Shown here piece after piece: positions 1 through 13,000 of a stretch of 39,219 nt of DNA; position 1 is the stretch's first letter; each line of letters starts with the position of its first letter. The stretch is from assembly GCF_000003605.2 (NCBI RefSeq), contig NW_003109980.1:225904-265122 (forward strand), in the 5' to 3' direction. Both the position numbers and the translations under genes were made by a program. The stretch comes from Saccoglossus kowalevskii. Taxonomy: Eukaryota; Hemichordata; Enteropneusta; Harrimaniidae. The notes under the pieces were generated by a model, which saw nothing but the letters and a program-made list of their open reading frames with translations, did no database searches and was not told the DNA's origin.

Positions 1-70
1 CGGACGACGAACGACGGACAATCACTCATATGATAAGCTCTGCTCGACAAAGTCGACAGCGGAGCTAAAA
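1..70 (-). repeat. Hairpin head of a GTCG-rich dispersed repeat (family 2), cut by the window edge
   Basis: Read on the minus strand it starts with an imperfect hairpin (positions 66 to 36; arms AGCTCCGCTGTCGAC and GTCGAGCAGAGCT, loop TTT) and runs into a GTCCGTCGTTCGTCG tract at 18-1. The design resembles the AGTCCCC family but the sequence differs. A related CAGCGGAGCT string occurs near 30660. Confidence 0.55.
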
Positions 71-890
71 AGTAGCAGTGCACTGTACATATTTCACTCT
101 AGTGATGAATAGGTTGTTGCACTGTGACGTTTTGTTTTTTACATTTTTGCTCAGCTCTAAGCTCGCGATCAGTGCAGACAATGTTGCCTATAAAGTTGGT
201 TTATTAACATGGACAAATATTATGTAAATCAATGCTTTTATTTTATCTTTGAGTGCAAACAGCTAGTTCCTGGCAACCAGTGAGTGTGCACCAGCACAGA
301 TGTGCGACAGCCTATATATTTAACCCCAAAGAACACATGCATTCCAAGATGTAGTACATGGTTGCTCAAATCTTTATTACGTATTTACTCTATTAGAAGC
401 GCATGCTAAGTTATATAAATGACACTTCTATCTTTGTCTTCAGTAGAAGTCATCTGTGAAACCAATATGGTGTACGGTATGCAACTCTAGTAAACATCAC
501 ACTTACAATCAGAGTTTGTTTTTATAAGCAGAAAACATGTCCCAGTCAGACTATGTACACTTTGATGCATGATTTTAGAGTGCGAAAGTGTCCCTCTGTA
601 AATTTCTACATCTACGACCTTTGAAGGTCATACAACCTAGTATTTCATGGGGTAGGGATTATAACAGTATTTGCTCTATTAAAAGTGCATCTCAAATTTT
701 TAATACATGTTTTATTAGGCATGCATACTAATTTTTCTGTAAATTCTAAAATTAAATTTTAACCAAAGTGACTTGTTTCCAAATGGCTAGAGACATCAAA
801 AAACATTTTTTGTTAAGATATGGAAAATTAAAATTTGTTTTGTGAAACGTGATGAAAGCAATGGACAAATTTATTGTATAGGCTGACTAC
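71..890. other. Nup88 intron 12 (partial), no exon seen
   Basis: No further Nup88 coding block is recognisable. It holds two copies of the TATTTRCTCTATTARAAG terminal motif (near 375-396 and 667-690) of the dispersed family described at 7252-8190; the remainder is AT-rich with no assignable function. Confidence 0.5.
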
Positions 891-1037
891 CTTGAGTTGA
901 GTTGAGTTTGGTTTTCTTTAGCATCTTCAAGTTTTTCAGCAATTTCTTCTGCTGTTGACGAAATCTGCTCTCTTTCTTCTTCAAAGTCTTTCAATTCCTG
1001 TAGTTGTTGCATTTTTTGATCACGAAGAACCATAATT
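891..1037 (-). CDS. NUP88: Nup88 exon 12 (residues 559-608), coiled coil
   Basis: Acceptor CCGTAG, then [25 protein letters not shown] and [17 protein letters not shown]. The donor GTAGTC follows 891. If the intron were retained, translation would stop at TAG two codons on. No later Nup88 exon is visible in 1-890, so the remaining coiled-coil exons are outside the window. Confidence 0.85.
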
Positions 1038-4000
1038 CTACGGACCAACAAAAAGATGACATATTGTTGTGAAAAGCCAAGTTTTAGGTTTTCTATTTGT
1101 TGAGTGACCATGGTGAGTGAGTATCCAAATATGATCAAAAAGAGCCGGGCGTTATATGGAAAATTATTGCTTGGCTCGGTCATAGCATAATGTTTTTTAG
1201 ATGGTGTTTCACTCATAAATCAATAAACATGATAATAAATTATAGAAAATGTTGTGAAACACAGACTGGATTCAGAGACATGGACCAAGAAAGAAACAAA
1301 CCTTTTTGCTATTTCTTCTCTTGCTACTTCTTGTTTGATGATGTACTCTTCTCTAAATACTTGAGTTGCACGGTTAAGAACTTGACAACATTCTTGAGGC
1401 GTAAGTTCTGTTTCAGGATGGGATCTGAAATCAAATTATTTTTTAATTATTTATTAGTCAATTTATTTTATTATTAAGATTATTTTATTTTAACACCAAT
1501 GTAAGTACGTGTTTAAGGATGTAGTAGAGGTTATTGCTATTGCAATTGCATAGCACATTTTTGAAGTAACATATTCTTTGAATCCCATCAAGTTATATAT
1601 TTTTAGAAAGCTTATTTTTCAAATAATATGAAATAAATATTCCAACAAAAAAATGGTACCGTGTAATCACATGATCACTGTGCAAATAGAGAGGTGTTAT
1701 TTTCGAAGAAACCGAAATAAGGCCACAGAAAAGATGTTTGCGGAATTCAGAGATACTAAAGAAGGTTTGAATTTAATTTCCCAGTTTGTCTACTGTTGCG
1801 TGACCTAGAATTTTATCTCATAACGCTTTTTAAAAACATTGTCAACGTTGTTTTGAAATATGGTACCCTGTTTCAGAGTTCACATACGGGAGAGTATTTT
1901 CTAAAGTCAAAGTGGTAGACAAATTATCTTTGCCAGATTTCATTAGCAGCTATCAGAGAATACCTATGCCAAAAATCACCATCGTGGAGCAGCTGGGTGT
2001 CGAGATCAACTCTCTAGACTAACCCCAAATACTGATGTTTACTTAAGCGTGAAAAATCCCAAAAAATATAAAACACACTGTATCTCAGATTTATTCAAAA
2101 TGTATTACCCTCCTAAACCATCTCTACAATTGTTTTTTTCTAGTTAAATGCATGCTTCATATATTCGTATGAGAGAATATGGAAAAAAGTAAATTTGATA
2201 TTTTCAAAGAAAAAAACCTCTACTACTGAAAGATACCATATTTAAACATCCAGATCACATGCTAATACATAAGATGTATCAGTTTGGAATAGATCACATG
2301 CAAACTTTTTGCATAGTTGAGCTCACAAGGAAACCAGTGAAATTCCAACCAATTGTACAGCAGCACAAGGTTTATCCATGCATATCACATTGATACCTAC
2401 GCTATACGGAGACTTACTTGAGCACTGGATTAGTGACATGTCTTTGCAGTATCTTCTTAATATGTCTATCAAATGGTTCTACAGACATGACTCTTAAGGG
2501 TGACACAGATTTCTGTGATGGGAAGGATGCTGACATCAGCGGTGGTGCCAACTGATATAGATTACTACAAAAAACAATAATGTAAATGGTATAACTGTAA
2601 TCGCAGTATTCAAATCTTCATGTTGCCATTGCTTGAGAAATAAATATGAAATTGTCCTCAAACTATTATATATGTGTGTTGTGTGTGTTATTTTGAATTT
2701 GAGACAATTAAAAAATTATATTCTTACTTTTTGATCAAATTATTATTGCATAGTTTACAATTAATGTAATTAAGTATTACATACCGATACATGTAATGCA
2801 ATTAATTATTCATGCAGTTATTCAATTTAAAGTTTGAATGTAATTGGCCCAAGCATGTGTGAGATAGAGGTGCAGATGGATGGACACACAGACATAATAT
2901 ACACAGGTGAAATTCTAAGTCCACATTTTCAGGCTACATTCAAACGGGAAGCAATAAAAACTTGCTTGCGCTCGAACAAATGAATGAAAAGCCACAGCGA
3001 AGTAGCACAGTTGAGGTTTAAAATGTTGCTATTGTATACAACTGTGATCTACTGCACACACATAAGGTTATGTCAGTTATATTTTGAATAAGACCTCATA
3101 GTCATGACTAGCATTATTACTTACACAAGTGGTAGCGCCACACACTCTAAATGTGATGTCAGGCATATCAGTGTTATTCCAAGTAGTTTATCGTATACAA
3201 TACATAATCCTTGAATTGGTGCTGGTAAACTGTAAAAAAAGAAGTCTAAGAATTATAGTGTCCTATACATAAACAATGCAGTCGATTTATACACGTTTCT
3301 TGTGATAATATTTACAGACTCCTTCTGAGAAAATGTTGCAGCCTTTTTATTACATAATAATTGGCAGTACGGAGTCCTTTATCTGAATTATAATACCCAG
3401 CAAATATAGGTAGGATCAGAAGTTGATGATGCATGCATAAACATATTTTGCAGATGACTATGACTCCATAACATGAACGAATCATAATGAGTTTGTTTTT
3501 ACAAAATTATTCAGACAGGGTCACCAATATTACGATTTTGAAGTAGATCTGATGAAAACAGAGAATGAATGCAGAAGTGAGTATACAAATTAGAGGAGAA
3601 GACAATAAAACAAACATCACTCAATAACATCATATCATCACTATGTAAAAAATTGCATGTTGTCTTGTGCGGAATTTGACCCAACAACCTTCAGTATCCA
3701 AGCCTGATAGGCTAACCGCTGCACCAACTAGCCAATCCCACTGTTACAAATTTGGAAAACGTAGGATATTGCTGATTCACGTGGCATTATTTGTGCATTC
3801 ATCCATTTGTCCATTTACTGTTGATAACTGGACAGCATGTGATGCAATGAAGACGTGTCATTGCAACGCACAATATTATAATAACACATACCTTCCAGAA
3901 GTTGGTCTTGTACAAACTAAATGCTCCGCAATACATGACTGATCTTGACTAAATTCCAATAAACTACCCTCATCTTCAGTAACTGTAAAAAGAATATTCA

Positions 4001-7000
4001 GCAATAATGAGTGATTGCTGCTCAATCAATTTAAATTGTTTTGTCTGTATGCAAACATGCACCTTTTTAACACTAAAGTTAACTCACAAAGGCACAAAAT
4101 ATCTGTATTTATTTTATTTTATTCAAGATGTGTTGATAGAAAGTTGGTCCAATTTAATGATTCAGAATATATTGTATGAGACGGCCTGACTGCACAACAG
4201 ACTGGTCACATCAGCCGACACGTAGTGCAGGTTAGTGTGATCCCATACTGCCTGAGTGGATACTTTGCGGTAATCTTATAATAACCTTATTCTGTTACAT
4301 CCTACCCATGCTTGTAGTAATAATTCAATGAGAAATAACTGCATAAAATGTTTTGTGTTGTGTGAACATTTGCATCAGTGACATGATGCTTCTGCATGAT
4401 TGAAACGTGACGCACATTTTCCATATAGGGATGACATTCAACATGTCCATTTCATTTTTCAACACGTCTGTACGTTTTATTCTATTGCTTTCGATGTCGA
4501 TAATAATGTGAAATATGACTTAACTTACCACAAAGTTGTTGTAACTTTGGCAACCATGTAATTGCCACACTATGAACTCCAGTCCCATGTGAACAATGAT
4601 ACCGGTCAGTAGTTGTTGGATCTAAAAATACAAGAATGACAATATTAGTTAAACAGAACTGATTCACACATGCTATGATTTATTTACACTATTAAAAATA
4701 CATGCAACTAAATAAATGTCAATATGTCAATTTTCAATCTAACAATATTCACGGCAGGTTTTTCTTTGATATATACGGCTATTAGGGTTACAAGTATTGA
4801 TAATCGGGGCTTGAACTTTACAGAGATATTGAAGGGTATTGCCTAGACTGGCCCAGCTATAGTAATTTTATAATTCTTTCTTGGTCCCATGCGAAAATAG
4901 CACAACTGGCCTATTCTGAAGCGTATTCATTGCTATTAATTATTCATGATTTGCAGTAATATTTTGGAACTCAGGAGTGAAACACTTCCAAAAAAGAAAA
5001 CTAGGCTTCTTGGCATCTGACCAAAATCCCCTTTTCTTATTGGTTGGCAGCTTACTTTTCATGATACTCATTAGCATATTTATCACCACAAAAACAGGGT
5101 GACTATGGAGGGCATGGCAGACCAGTCGTAGAAATTTTGCGTCAACGCGAGAGATTCTACAAACTCATTCTTTTACGAATTATCATACAAAAATAAAATT
5201 GCCACGACTTGGCCAGTCTAGCCATTGCTCAATGAGAGTTTGTCTGCCTTGATGTTCTGGATAATGCAATAACGTATGCATAATTTATTAGCAAACCAGT
5301 GACTGAATGGATAAATGACAGATGAATGAGTTAAGCAATGATATTATTAATGATAGCACAGTGAAAAAACATTATGTTCATTGTTTTTGTTGTTGCTGGA
5401 TATGAACGTAACCACATTCCACATATTTCATATAAATCATTCCCATAATGCCTTCTAGTGATGAAGTATTTTGACGAACAAATATTAAAACCACATTGAC
5501 AAATTCAACTGTTTTTCTTACACCCATTATTTCAAGTACTTGAGTATTCCTGTAAATATAACATTGGCATTATAAAATATGACCTTGCAATGACTGTTGT
5601 CTTTTACACACCTACCACTGAGGGCATGCTTTAATTTGAAATGCCACTGATTTTGCCATCACCAGCATTATTTGGTGGTGGTGGTTTGTCTTACCTCTGT
5701 GTAATGTAATTGGACATGTCATATCTTCCTCTAAATGATCTAATGACAAAGACAACTCTAGTTCAACATTCTCGTACACATAAAGTGATAAATCTGATCC
5801 TCTTTTGAAATCAAGGTCATCTCGCCAACTCTGAAAGTTATACAACAAAGAGAAAAAACAAAAGTTTAACTTTTTACCACAAACTCACAAAATAGTCTTG
5901 TTTATAGTCTGCACTTTCCTGGAATGAAATTAGCTAAATTTTTTTGAGTAAAAACTGACTGAAATTTTGTTTGTTGGCTCCAAAATTAGGGTTCATCACC
6001 AGAAATATTTAAGAAAATAAGACAAAAAATGCATGATAATTTGGGCAAAAAACCTTCAGATTGTGGTATTTTGATGACAAACAGCGAACAAACACTTGAT
6101 ATTTTGATGACAAACAGCGAACAAACACTTGATCAATATAGATATACATGTCAGGGAATGCAGAGAAGCATGAATTTATGTGAAAGACAGCTTAAATTGA
6201 AAAATACATTTGACAAGCAACCTGTCATTCCATACCATATCAGCAAAAATTTGAATGTATACATTTGAATTTGAATGAATCATGCATTGGGTCAAAGTCA
6301 TTCATATCAGAGCAATGCTTTCTAATTTTATCCACGATGACTGAGGAAATTCTCCAATCTATATGCATTTCTTTAAAGCATTTTTTTTCTTGCCTCATGT
6401 CTATAGTTATGTTTATGTTGCAAGTAACAAATATTGAAGTTCACATTTTTGTTTAAATCGTGGCTAGCACGATGTGTTGTAATCTCTGGTAGTGATCACC
6501 AGGATACAAGATACATTTCACATTTCACAACATCTTTTTTAAAAATTCCCTTGAGAATAATGACTACCTTGCTATGTTTTGCCTAAAAAATTAGAGCACA
6601 AATTAAAAGAATACTAATTAAAATCTTTTTTTTTTAACACAGCAAATTAATAGAATTCATTTTATATTGATTTTTTTGTAAATAAATTGGAAGCGCAAAT
6701 TTTTACAGTACCAAGTGCAAATCTACTCTAAAGAAAAGCCAGTCAGAGTTGATGGCGGGCATGGACGTGGAAACATTTGATTGTACAAACAATGTTGAGG
6801 AAAAAGTACCAAAAGAGATGTAACAAAATATAACCCACTATCCAAAACATTGCCCAGGGCTAACTGGTATAATACAGTATATCAATTTGGGCATTGAAAA
6901 TGGGTGACCTTTCAGCCCCAGAGTTCAAGCCCTGCTAAATAAGAGTGTAGTGACACACCTACCTGTGACCCTGTGTCATCATCTTCATCACTTTTACTCA

Positions 7001-10000
7001 ATACAATACAGTGATATAAATTACCAGTGGATGTAGCAATGACTAATACAGGTGGATTACTATGCAGACATATAATATTACAAGCATCTAGACCATAGTT
7101 GTCTTCAGCTGGTGGGTACATACTGAGTGGGCCCTGTACTGCATAACCTACAGTACTACCAAGAAAAAATATTATTATATTTTTGTTTCTAAATCGCTAT
7201 TTTCTCTTCATTAATCTCTTCATTAATACAGTCTGGTATCATTAAATCCTCAATAGAAGTCGCATCCCCAATAGGATAAGTCATACCCATTCTTAATGAA
7301 CAATTGGGAACCAAAAATTCACCATTTCTCATATGGGTGTAGATGCTCTAATAGAAGTCGCATCCCCAATAGGATAAGTCATACCCATTCTTAATGAACA
7401 ATTGAGAACCAAAAATTCACCATTTCTCATATGGGTGTAGATGCTCTAATAGAAGTCGCATCCCCAATAGGATAAGTCATATCCATTCTTAATGAACAAT
7501 TGAGAACCAAAAATTCACCATTTCTCATATGGGTGTAGATGCTCTAATAGAAGTCGCATCCCCAATAGGATAAGTCATACCCATTCTTAATGAACAATTG
7601 AGAACCAAAAATTCACCATTTCTCATATGGGTGTAGATGCTCTAATAGAAGTCGCATCCCCAATAGGATAAGTCATATCCATTCTTAATGAACAATTGAG
7701 AACCAAAAATTCACCATTTCTCATATGGGTGTAGATGCTCTAATAGAAGTCGCATCCCCAATAGGATAAGTCATATCCATTCTTAATGAACAATTGAGAA
7801 CCAAAAATTCACCATTTCTCATATGGGTGTAGATGCTCTAATAGAAGTCGCATCCCCAATAGGATAAGTCATACCCATTCTTAATGAACAATTGAGAACC
7901 AAAAATTCACCATTTCTCATATGTGTGTAGATGCTCTAATAGAAGCCGCATTCCTTCTGTTGCATCAGGGATTGCGTTAACCCCATATTTTGCTTCTCTG
8001 ACTCCAATTATTGAAGAGGGACCAAGTTTTTCAGGCAAGCTGGGGTAAAATCTCTAATAAAGTTATCCAGGGTCAAATTTCAATTTCTTAAAATTTTGAC
8101 TTCTCTTGCCAAGACATTAGCACAAACCCTGTGCATTGTACTATTTTAATAGAAGCTGCAGCTTCTAATACAGATTTTACAGTACTACACATCATCATTT
8201 CCGCTGACACTTTCTCCAGTTTTCTTATTCTAACCTTTGATCATCCATTGATACCGTCAGGTAATAGACATCACCATTTCCTCTGAGTACATATACAGGA
8301 TAAACTTTAGCCTTCTGTTTACCATGACTTGATCCAGTGCTCTCCAAACATGGAGTACTTTCAAGTGGTGGTCCGAAATCGAACGACACGGCTATTTCAC
8401 CAAGGACTTCTTCAAATGTAGCCATTGTATGTAAATTATTTGGTGGTTCCCCAAGTGAGTATATTTGATAAACAGACTGCGGATCATTTAGCTCAAAAAC
8501 TCTGCAATTGAAACAAAATTTATTCAATGCACACAATGTACAGTTGACAGATGTACGATTATAATTTTTAGACCAACTTCTTATACAACTGGGACAAATA
8601 CCATACAGATAATAGTCTTTTAGACAGGCTCATGTTGTGTTTTGTATCCTTCTTTCAAATGTATATATATGCGAATCAATAGTCAATATGATGGATTCAA
8701 GTATTCATTGATTAGATACCAAAGTTACCCGATGCCTGCAACAGTATAAAGACAATACAATGCAAAATATCAATATTTTAGTAATTGACATTGAGCCAGT
8801 TACCAATTTTCAAAAAAATTACACAGTTCTTCTTATTAGTCTCAATGCTTACTAAATGATAACTAAGCCATGTCCAGTATTCTTATCTCATACTCCCTAT
8901 TAATTGCTCCAAAAACAACGAATGACTGCATGTATGAGAAAAAAACAGTAGAAAACACTATGTTTAAGTTAAATCAACCCAGGTATGCTATGCCCAGGTA
9001 ACAGTTAAGGCAGAAGCCTACTCAAATCAAACTCAGGATCCTAACCCTAATGATAATGTTCATTGGTTTATTATTATCCCATAGCACCATAAAATAGCAT
9101 TCCTGTGTGTGTTACAGTGACATATTTTGGTAAACTTGTCCTTATATCTTTCAAAAATCATTATTTTTAGTACATTTTCCACTCTTCGAAACCAAAAACT
9201 ATGTCATCATTTACAACATATGCCAGCTTACAATTTGAGATATGGCATAATATCTCTCCAAGACGTTTTAGGAATTTTCAATAAATTGAAATCTTTGCAA
9301 GAAGTTTTAGGCATTTTCAATCAAATGAAATCAAAATCCTTCCAAGATGTTTTTGGCATTTTCAATTTATTGAAATTGAATTTCCTCAGAGAAGTTTTAG
9401 GTGTTTTCAATAAAATGAAAGTACAGTTCTCGTCAGATACAAAGTTTTGAAATTGTTTGATGTCCTTAAGATAAAAAAAGTTTGAGACGGCAATGATGAT
9501 TCAGAGAAATAGATATGAACACAGTGAAAAAACAAAACGGCCAGTCTTGAAAAATAAAAAAATGTACACTTGCATTCAACTATGTACTGTCATCTTACAA
9601 AAATTGATTGAAATCTATCTGGTCATCTCAGATAGTCAGTCATGGACACATTCACCTTGACCAAATCTCATCTGCAACCCAATATATGTTGTCATTACAC
9701 TAAGTTTGAATAAAATTAGACAAGTCATTTCCAAGTATTGGGATGTACCTTCATTTCATGTTCAACATGGCTGCCAGTTGGCCATACATGATGAAATCAA
9801 GATTCTTCTACATATGTACATGTATGACATCATATATTGCTGTTGTACCAGGTTTAAAAGAAATCAATCACAGCATATCTTTGGATAGACAGATATATGC
9901 ATGCACAAACTAAAATAATAATATGATAATGCAGTGCCAGACATGTTGGTTACTGACCTTAGTAAATTATCTGATGTCAATAGCATTATGTGAGTGTCTG

Positions 10001-13000
10001 ATTGACTTCCAGGGTGCCATGAGGCCTGTAATAATAACACTGATGACTGTGTGGTGAAAAACCTCTCTGCAATAGGTATGGTTCTGAAACAAGAACCAAA
10101 TAATATTATTTAATGAAATAATGAAGAATAGTTTCACCAACTTTGATGATATACATGTATGCATCACATACTTTCAGTAAGCTATCAAGTTTGAGCATGA
10201 ATGGTCAGAGCATGTCAGATATAGCCAGTGTGCGAAACTAGCGCCAACCCGGAGGTCCGAGGCCACCTATTTTTCTGCCGGGCCAGGAACATTATTAAAA
10301 AGCTGGTCCGAGTGTCCTGCTATTATTTAAAAAATATACTCTTGCTATTAAAAAGGACAAAATTCATCATTCGGGCGGTAGAAAAAACTTGCAATGCCTA
10401 AAAATACGACTGTGGAAATCAGATAGAGAAAAAAAAGATGCATTTTCTCACGAATTGCAAGATTGGTTGCACTATTCCATATGCTGCAATATCTGATGAC
10501 GCAGGGTTCGAGATGCATCACTAAAAAAATGGCAGCGGTAGAGTCGATCGCAAAGAAGTTTAGATCTTTAAAATATCGAGTCGCCTGCTTTTTTTCTAGA
10601 ATCATGGAAGAAGAGTTTTCCATGGGTAATCAATGACCCTGGTAAGCCTGATGCTCGTATTTTGAAAATGTCGAAACGTGTCTGGACTTCTAGCTGCCAA
10701 CAAACCGAGAAAACTGTTCCCAATAGATACAAAAAGTATGCAACCTGCCCTTTGGTTAGTGGCTGTACAAATTTTAAAAGGACATGTTGTCATGCAAAGA
10801 CTCTGATACAGACTCTGAACTAAGTGATTATTGCTCAAGCCCTGACATAGCCCTGTGTACAGTGCTGTGTGTACAGGGACATGTTCGGTTGATAGATGTC
10901 CCCTACCACAGCCCTGCGTACCTTCAAAGACTAAGTCCGGGACTTTGAAAAATATAACTTTTTTAATGATATACAAATGTACATGCTCATGTACCAAACA
11001 TGATGATCGATAAACAGCAAACACCAAAAATGACAGTGTTTGGTGGATGATTCCTCGGTACCTACGTGTTAACAATTTTTCGGTAATTACTAAGTAGTTT
11101 TTTTAAGACATTTCAGTTTCAGATAATTTTGCAATGGTTGTTACGGATAACTATATTGTCATTTCAACCGATTTCGGCTGGGAAACTACTTATTTTTAAC
11201 TTGCGCATCAACTCTGGTGCGCGACCGGGCTTTGTCTATAGAGGTCCTCAGGGCTGTGGTTGGGGACATCTATCAACCGAACACGTCCGCGTACACACAG
11301 CACTGTACGCAGGGCTAGCTCTGACAAAGAAAATGATGATGAACAGGATGTTATTGCCCTAGATAAAGCTTGTGCTAACCTAATAACTCATACCAGGTAA
11401 TAATGATGAATGAACATTTATTTTGTACTATTTCTAGCTGGTTGACATGGCGTCATGGGCTGTATTATGTATTCATCTTTGATTCACGGATAATACTAGC
11501 CAATGACAGTGTTTGTTTGTCTGATGCTATTTGCATATATGCATTCCATCTATCTTATCTATCTGTTTACATACTGCATAATTACAAGTAAACTTTTTTT
11601 TTTCAACCAAATCTGATACAAATTAATAACTTAGTCAGAATAATAATTAGCCAATATTCAACATTTCTGGGTATATTTGAAGAAAAAAATGAATGTATTT
11701 ACACTTACCTGCAGTTAATGTTGGATTTACCACCTTCAAAATCAGCATATTTACCCCATCGACTTGGTAACTCGAGAATGGAAACACCATGTTGGCCACT
11801 CAATGCCAGATGACAGCAAGTAGGACTTAGTGCAATGTTACAAACAGCAAACCTAGGTGGATTTGTACATAATAAGGTCTGCAATGAAACATAGATTAGT
11901 TTATGAATAGTTACACTCAGAGAATGAGATCCTTGTGACTATGCTTCCATTTACTGTGCAATCTTGCATAATTAGTTATCAAATTTAAGATATATACTTT
12001 TGTTTATAGTAATATAGCTGGAATATAACCATGACAGGAATATGATTATGATGATTGTTTAACATTAAAATGATTGACATTTGTATCTGATCGTCAAACA
12101 AGTACTTGTCCACATTGAGAGATATTGCTCTGGAACAGCATTAATTAAAACAAAATCAGCCATTTTGAATACATGTATATATCTATAACATGACGTATAA
12201 TCAATATATAAAATCTGAACATAATCAGTTAAAGCATGTCAGAGATATGGCTCAAGAAGCCCATTCATGAAAACAAAATGGCCGCCAGTCAACCATTTTG
12301 AATCCGATTTAAAAAATAAAATGACGTGCATCAGGAACTTGTAATGTCTAATGTATGTTATAAGTTTGAACAAAATCCATCCAGAAATGCTTGATATTTG
12401 ATGATTTTATTAGCACAAAAATGGCCACCAATCGGCCACTTTGAAGAGGATCATCAAACCAATATATCTGTATATCTATGACATTATGTATAATGAATAT
12501 TAAAAATTTTAACATAATCAGTCAAAGCATGTCAGAGATGTGGCTCTAGAAGCCCATTCATTAAACAACATGGCTGCCAGTCAGCCATTTTGAATCCAAT
12601 CTGAAAAATAAAATGACGTGCATCAGGAACCAGTAATGTCTAACGTATATACTAAGTTTGAACGAAATCCATCCATAAATGCTTGATATTTGATGATTTT
12701 TTTAGCATAAAAAAGGCCACCATTTAGCCATTTTTAATAGGATCGTCAAACGAAAATATCTGTATATCTATGACATGATGTATAATGAATATTTAAAATT
12801 TGAACATAATCAGTCAAAGCAAGTCAGAGATATGGCACGAGAACCACATTCATTAAACAGTCGGCCATTTTGAATCACATCTGAAAAACAAAATGATGTC
12901 ATCAAGCCTCTATAATGTTCAATGTATATACCAAGTTTGAACAAAATCCATCTTGTAAACAGCCGAGAAATGCTTAATTTTGATGATTTTTCAGCACAAA

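Noticed and set aside
887-890. TAG after Nup88 exon 12 as the true stop codon
   Set aside because: The family continues for about 100 residues, and a donor-like GTAG overlaps the stop. Splicing to exons beyond the window is more likely.
7252-7950. CRISPR-like array
   Set aside because: Units are contiguous 98-bp copies with no unique spacers, in an animal intron.
10602-11075. 157-codon minus-strand open frame
   Set aside because: It crosses the decayed element and the left arm of the inverted repeat. The more protein-like text is on the plus strand, and the part shared with 11210-11330 is repeat DNA.
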